64,000 bases of DNA. It comes from Microbispora hainanensis. Its GTDB lineage: Bacteria > Actinomycetota > Actinomycetes > Streptosporangiales > Streptosporangiaceae. Of this stretch, positions 60,651 to 64,000 are shown one piece after another. Under the pieces are notes generated by a model, which ran no database searches, had not been told where the DNA came from, and saw nothing but the letters and a program-made list of their open reading frames with translations. Position 1 is the stretch's first letter, and each line of letters starts with the position of its first letter. The translations under genes and the position numbers were made by a program. The stretch spans positions 124,001-188,000 of the forward strand of contig NZ_VIRM01000001.1 of the NCBI RefSeq assembly GCF_006874475.1, written 5' to 3'.

Positions 60651-61388
60651 ATGGCGACGAACACGGCCGCTCCCCGACGGCGTCAGCGCCAGGCCGAGAC
60701 CCGCCTGGGGCTCGTGCGGCGGGCGCGGCGGATGAACCGGATCCTGGCCGAGACCTACCCCGACGCCCATTGCGAGCTCGACTTCGGCAACCCGTTGGAG
60801 CTGCTGGTCGCCACGATCCTCTCGGCGCAGTGCACCGACAAGAGGGTCAACATGGTCACTCCGGTGCTCTTCGCGAAGTACCGCACCGCGGCCGACTACG
60901 CCGGGGCCGACCGCGCCGAACTCGAAGAGATCATCAAGTCCACCGGGTTCTTCCGGGCGAAGGCCAACAGCATCATCGGCATGGCGCAGGCCCTCTGCGA
61001 ACGCCACAACGGGGAGGTTCCGGGCAAGCTGGAAGACCTCGTCAAGCTCCCCGGCGTCGGCCGCAAGACCGCGAACGTCGTGCTCGGCAACGCCTTCGGC
61101 GTCCCCGGCATCACCGTCGACACGCACTTCCAGCGGCTGACGAGGCGCTTCGGCTGGACGACCGAGACCGATCCCGTGAAGATCGAGCACGAGGTCGGCG
61201 AGCTGATCCCCAAGTCCGAGTGGACGATGCTGTCGCATCGGCTGATCTGGCACGGACGGCGCATCTGCCACGCCAGGAAGCCCGCCTGCGGGGTGTGCCC
61301 CCTCGCGGCGCTCTGCCCGTCGTACGGCACCGGCCCGACCGATCCGGACGAGGCGCGCAAGCTGGTGCGACCGGGGCCTTTCTCGTGA
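60651..61388 (+). CDS. nth: endonuclease III
   Basis: The 245-residue DNA repair enzyme has the helix-hairpin-helix [18 protein letters not shown] with the catalytic Lys upstream region, the catalytic Asp in [14 protein letters not shown], and the 4Fe-4S cluster cysteines in [17 protein letters not shown]. It excises oxidised pyrimidines and nicks at AP sites. ATG 60651 lacks a Shine-Dalgarno, but tacgct six bases upstream is a -10 for a leaderless mRNA; the frame is open further 5'. Confidence 0.95.
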   Translation: MATNTAAPRRRQRQAETRLGLVRRARRMNRILAETYPDAHCELDFGNPLELLVATILSAQCTDKRVNMVTPVLFAKYRTAADYAGADRAELEEIIKSTGFFRAKANSIIGMAQALCERHNGEVPGKLEDLVKLPGVGRKTANVVLGNAFGVPGITVDTHFQRLTRRFGWTTETDPVKIEHEVGELIPKSEWTMLSHRLIWHGRRICHARKPACGVCPLAALCPSYGTGPTDPDEARKLVRPGPFS

Positions 61389-61532
61389 GTGCGCGTTAAT
61401 CGGGAAGTTCGGGCGCTCTCGCGTGGTTGTACGGCACGCCTGGGTCCGCGCATGCCCCGTGTGACGATGCTGGGTGGCGACGCTGCGTGACGACGCGGTG
61501 TGATGACGCGGTGTGACGATGTGGAGGTGGTC

Positions 61533-62180
61533 GTGGCTCCCCCTTGGCTGACGGAGCTGGCCGCGAAGGCCGCGCACAGCCCTGTCCCCACTGCTTTGCG
61601 GCCTCCCGCGAACGGCGCCGGCCGATCGGCCGCGGTGCTGTTGCTGTTCGGCGAGGGGCCCGAGGGGCCCGACATCCTTCTCATCCAGCGCAGTTCGAAG
61701 GGCCGCACGCACGCCGGCCAGCCCGCGTTCCCCGGCGGCGGCGTCGATCCCGATGATGACGGCCCGATCGCCGCGGCCCTGCGCGAGGCCCAGGAGGAGA
61801 CCGGGCTCGACCCCTCGGGCGTCGAGGTCGTCGGCACCATGCCCGAGCTCTACGTCTGGCGCAGCGACAACCGGGTGACCCCCGTGCTCGCCTGGTGGCA
61901 CACGCCCTGCGCCGTACACGCCGCGTCCCCCGACGAGGTCGAGGTCGTCGAGCGCGTCCCGGTCGCGGAGCTGGTGGACCCGGCCAACCGGCTGCGGCTG
62001 CGCCACCCGCGCGGCGTCGGCCCCTCCGTGGCGTTCCGCGTACGCGGCCTGCTCGTGTGGGGGTTCACCGCCGGGGTGCTGGACGGCGTGCTGACCGCCG
62101 CCGGCTTCGAGCGTCCCTGGGACCGCTCACGGATCGAGGATCTTCCCCCCGAGGTCGTCGACCTGGCCGCGCGGGGCTGA
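61533..62180 (+). CDS. CoA pyrophosphatase-type NUDIX hydrolase
   Basis: The 215-residue protein has the NUDIX box around GGGVDPDDDGPIAAALREAQEETGLD (here given by key residues G, REx2EExG) preceded by THAGQPAFPGG, the pattern of NUDT7/NudL-like CoA pyrophosphatases. In this family the box's first acidic residue is commonly replaced, as here. GTG 61533 has ggagg five bases upstream. The leader 61459-61521 is a gtgtgacgacgcg-type imperfect repeat. The order nth-NUDIX-marP is conserved in actinobacteria. Confidence 0.88.
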   Translation: MAPPWLTELAAKAAHSPVPTALRPPANGAGRSAAVLLLFGEGPEGPDILLIQRSSKGRTHAGQPAFPGGGVDPDDDGPIAAALREAQEETGLDPSGVEVVGTMPELYVWRSDNRVTPVLAWWHTPCAVHAASPDEVEVVERVPVAELVDPANRLRLRHPRGVGPSVAFRVRGLLVWGFTAGVLDGVLTAAGFERPWDRSRIEDLPPEVVDLAARG

Positions 62181-62193
62181 GCCGGCGGACGCT

Positions 62194-62310
62194 CGTACGC
62201 CGCGTGTGCGGGGTGCTCGTGCGCCGCGTGTGCGGGGTGCTCGTGCGCCGCGTGTGCGGGGTGCGCGTACGCGGCATATGTGCGCTGCTCGTACGCCGCG
62301 TATGGCGACG
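62194..62310. repeat. 24-bp tandem repeat (cgccgcgtgtgcggggtgctcgtg type), about 4.5 copies
   Basis: Nearly identical units, diverging at the right end, occupy the gap between the NUDIX and marP genes. Each contains an internal cgccgcg/cgcggcg-like inverted element, so hairpins are possible. Confidence 0.85.
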
Positions 62311-62363
62311 AGACCCTGCAGACGCCCGCACACGACGACTGGCGTGCCTATACCGTGGAAACT

Positions 62364-63554
62364 GTGCGCGGCGATCTTCTCGATCTCATCCTGATCGGCC
62401 TGGTGGTGGCCTTCGCGGTATCCGGTTACCGGCAGGGCTTCATCATCGGGGCCTTCAGCTTCATCGGATTCGTCGGCGGCGCCATCCTGGGCCTGTTCAT
62501 CGCACCGCCCCTGGCCGGAGCGATCGTCAGCGGTGACATCGAGAGGGCCCTGTTAGCCATCGTCATCGTCTTCCTGGCCGCGACGATCGGGCAGTTCGCG
62601 TTCTCGACCATCGGCGCGGTGGCCCGCAGCCACGTCACGTGGGAGCCGGCCAAGGCGGTCGACGCCTTCGGCGGCTCGGTCGCCAGCGGTCTGTCGGTCC
62701 TGGCCATCGCCTGGCTGATCGGCTCTCTGATGGTCTCGATGAGCTTCGGCCAGCCGCTGATCAAGGATCAGATCAACGGATCCGTCGTGTGGCAGACGGT
62801 CGACGACGCCATCCCTGACGGTGTGGGGGCGCTGCAGAAGCAGTTCAGGGACCTCGTCAACACCTCGGAGTGGCCACAGGTCATCTCCTCCATCGGCGGA
62901 CAGAACGTGGCCCCGCCGGACGAGAGCCTCATCAACAGCAGCCCCGCCCTCGTCCGCGCCCGCAGGGCGATCGTCAAGGTGCAGGGCACGGCCCCGAGCT
63001 GCCGCAAGCGCATCGAGGGCACCGGGTTCGTCTACGCGCGCCAGCGGATCATGACCAACGCGCACGTCGTGGCCGGAGTCACCGAGGGGCTGCGGGTGAC
63101 CGACTACGAGGGCAACCGGTACGACGCCCAGGTCGTCCTGTACAACCCCGAGCGCGACATCGCCGTGCTGTTCGTCCCCGGCCTCCCGATCAACGCGCTG
63201 CGCTTCGACACGGAAGCCGACAAGGGCGACAGCGCGATCATCGCGGGGTATCCGAAGGGACACCCCTTCACGCCGCTCGCCGCGCGCATCAGGATCAAGC
63301 AGCGCGCCGAGTCGTACGACATCTACAACCAGCGCAAGGTCGAGCGCGAGGTCTACGCCATCCGGGGCAAGGTCCAGCCGGGCAACTCGGGCGGGCCGCT
63401 GCTGAGCCCGGACGGCCGGGTGTTCGGAGTGATCTTCGCGGCCGCGACGGACCAGCCCGAGACGGGCTACGCCCTCACGGCGGAGGAGGTCATGCCCGAC
63501 GCCAAGGACGGCAGCGGCGCCGTCGTCCGCGTGGGCACCCTCGACTGCGACTAG
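62364..63554 (+). CDS. marP: MarP-family periplasmic serine protease
   Basis: The 396-residue protein starts with four transmembrane helices of the CvpA type (about residues 5-130) followed by a chymotrypsin-like domain with His234 (TNAHVV), Asp265 (ERDIAV) and Ser342 (GNSGGP). MarP of Mycobacterium tuberculosis has this layout and is needed for acid resistance through activation of the RipA hydrolase. Cys residues in APSCRKR and LDCD may form a regulatory disulfide. GTG 62364 is chosen because it starts the first helix; GTG 62355 is an alternative. Confidence 0.9.
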   Translation: MRGDLLDLILIGLVVAFAVSGYRQGFIIGAFSFIGFVGGAILGLFIAPPLAGAIVSGDIERALLAIVIVFLAATIGQFAFSTIGAVARSHVTWEPAKAVDAFGGSVASGLSVLAIAWLIGSLMVSMSFGQPLIKDQINGSVVWQTVDDAIPDGVGALQKQFRDLVNTSEWPQVISSIGGQNVAPPDESLINSSPALVRARRAIVKVQGTAPSCRKRIEGTGFVYARQRIMTNAHVVAGVTEGLRVTDYEGNRYDAQVVLYNPERDIAVLFVPGLPINALRFDTEADKGDSAIIAGYPKGHPFTPLAARIRIKQRAESYDIYNQRKVEREVYAIRGKVQPGNSGGPLLSPDGRVFGVIFAAATDQPETGYALTAEEVMPDAKDGSGAVVRVGTLDCD

Positions 63555-63568
63555 GTCCTGCGGCGTCG

Positions 63569-64000
63569 TTACGCGGGGGTCAGGCGGGTCAGGATGGCGG
63601 TGATGGCGGAGCCGGCGTCGGCGTTCCCCTCGTCGATGGCGGTCGTGACCGCGTCGGCCTCCACGGCCAGGGCCCTCAGGTCCAGGCGGTAGGGCCGGGT
63701 CGAGCCGTACGCGCCGAGCCGGGCGGACCCACGGGTCAGCAGGGCTGCGGCGCCGGAGAGGTTGCCACGCTGGATGTGCGTCAGACCGACGCATATCTGC
63801 GCGAGACCCTGCCACAACTCGCGTTCCTCGGCAGGGCCGCTCTTCCAGCGGGCCTCCAGCACCTCGTGGGCGTGGAACGGCCGGCCCGCCGCGAGCAGCT
63901 TCCTGGCCTCCTCCAGCGCCTCCTCGGCGGCGGGGGCGTAGTCGTCCGGCACCCGGGGCACTCCCTCTGTGCCTTTGGGAAGCGGCCTGCCGTACTCGTC
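63569..64000 (-). CDS. DUF309-family protein (5' end beyond window)
   Basis: The frame stays open through the right edge of the window, and the edge codes for DEYGRPLPKGTEGVPRVPDD, which is the usual N-terminal stretch of the family, so the start lies outside. The DUF309 core is the helix pair FHAHEVLEARWKSG...WQGLAQICVGLTHIQRGN. The fold is an alpha-helical bundle; the role is unknown. It converges on marP. Confidence 0.88.
   Translation of the reverse strand, partial: DEYGRPLPKGTEGVPRVPDDYAPAAEEALEEARKLLAAGRPFHAHEVLEARWKSGPAEERELWQGLAQICVGLTHIQRGNLSGAAALLTRGSARLGAYGSTRPYRLDLRALAVEADAVTTAIDEGNADAGSAITAILTRLTPA

Overview
This is a 64 kb chromosomal window from a high-GC actinomycete. The wblA / bifunctional PBP / two ArsA-like ATPases / DUF4177 / RidA / NUDIX / MBL / crp / nth / CoA-NUDIX / marP run (about 51.7-63.6 kb) is the conserved core block known from Streptomyces and its relatives. 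SpoOM, the WhiB-like regulator, ehu-type ectoine uptake, secreted cellulases and many leaderless starts fit a filamentous soil actinomycete. The family Streptosporangiaceae is my best guess, but it is an inference.

Layout. 0-2 kb: end of an FMN-dependent alpha-hydroxy-acid dehydrogenase overlapping an unusual cytochrome P450. 2-5.5 kb: a CPA2-type cation/proton antiporter followed by a response regulator/histidine kinase pair. 5.7-6.9 kb: a TetR repressor divergent from a DUF1348 gene with a perfect 18-bp operator between them. 7.1-8.3 kb: an orphan ThiF/E1-like enzyme. 8.5-16.2 kb: a tightly coupled five-gene MoxR/VWA cluster (SWIM-like zinc finger, partner, VWA, AAA+, DUF5682) resembling E. 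coli yehLMPQ. 16.2-26.4 kb: arginase-family enzyme, secreted Gly/Trp-rich proteins, a small low-GC islet with two HTH regulators, SpoOM, and membrane and metallopeptidase genes. 26.5-30.3 kb: methyltransferase, then a molybdate regulator-modABC operon. 30.5-35.5 kb: MFS exporter with divergent TetR, DUF6624 and DUF6745-like proteins, LacI regulator. 35.6-43.5 kb: two secreted polysaccharide hydrolases (GH9-CBM2, GH5-ricin B) flanking an ehuBCDA ectoine/hydroxyectoine ABC operon. 43.8-46.8 kb: TetR, DUF2218-membrane protein and two orphan genes. 46.8-50.1 kb: an accessory patch next to tRNA-Pro(CGG) holding an EACC1 / caspase-TM-PASTA operon, a decayed PASTA copy and an IS21-type transposase remnant. 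50.1-64 kb: core genes.

The two most notable systems are (1) the EACC1 plus membrane-anchored caspase with extracytoplasmic PASTA domains, which looks like a minimal protease-based conflict or cell-death switch that could read the cell wall, and (2) the YehL-type MoxR/VWA chaperone-like cluster. A feature running across the window is the abundance of short GC-rich tandem repeats (about 10-65 bp units) at gene boundaries and in protein termini.
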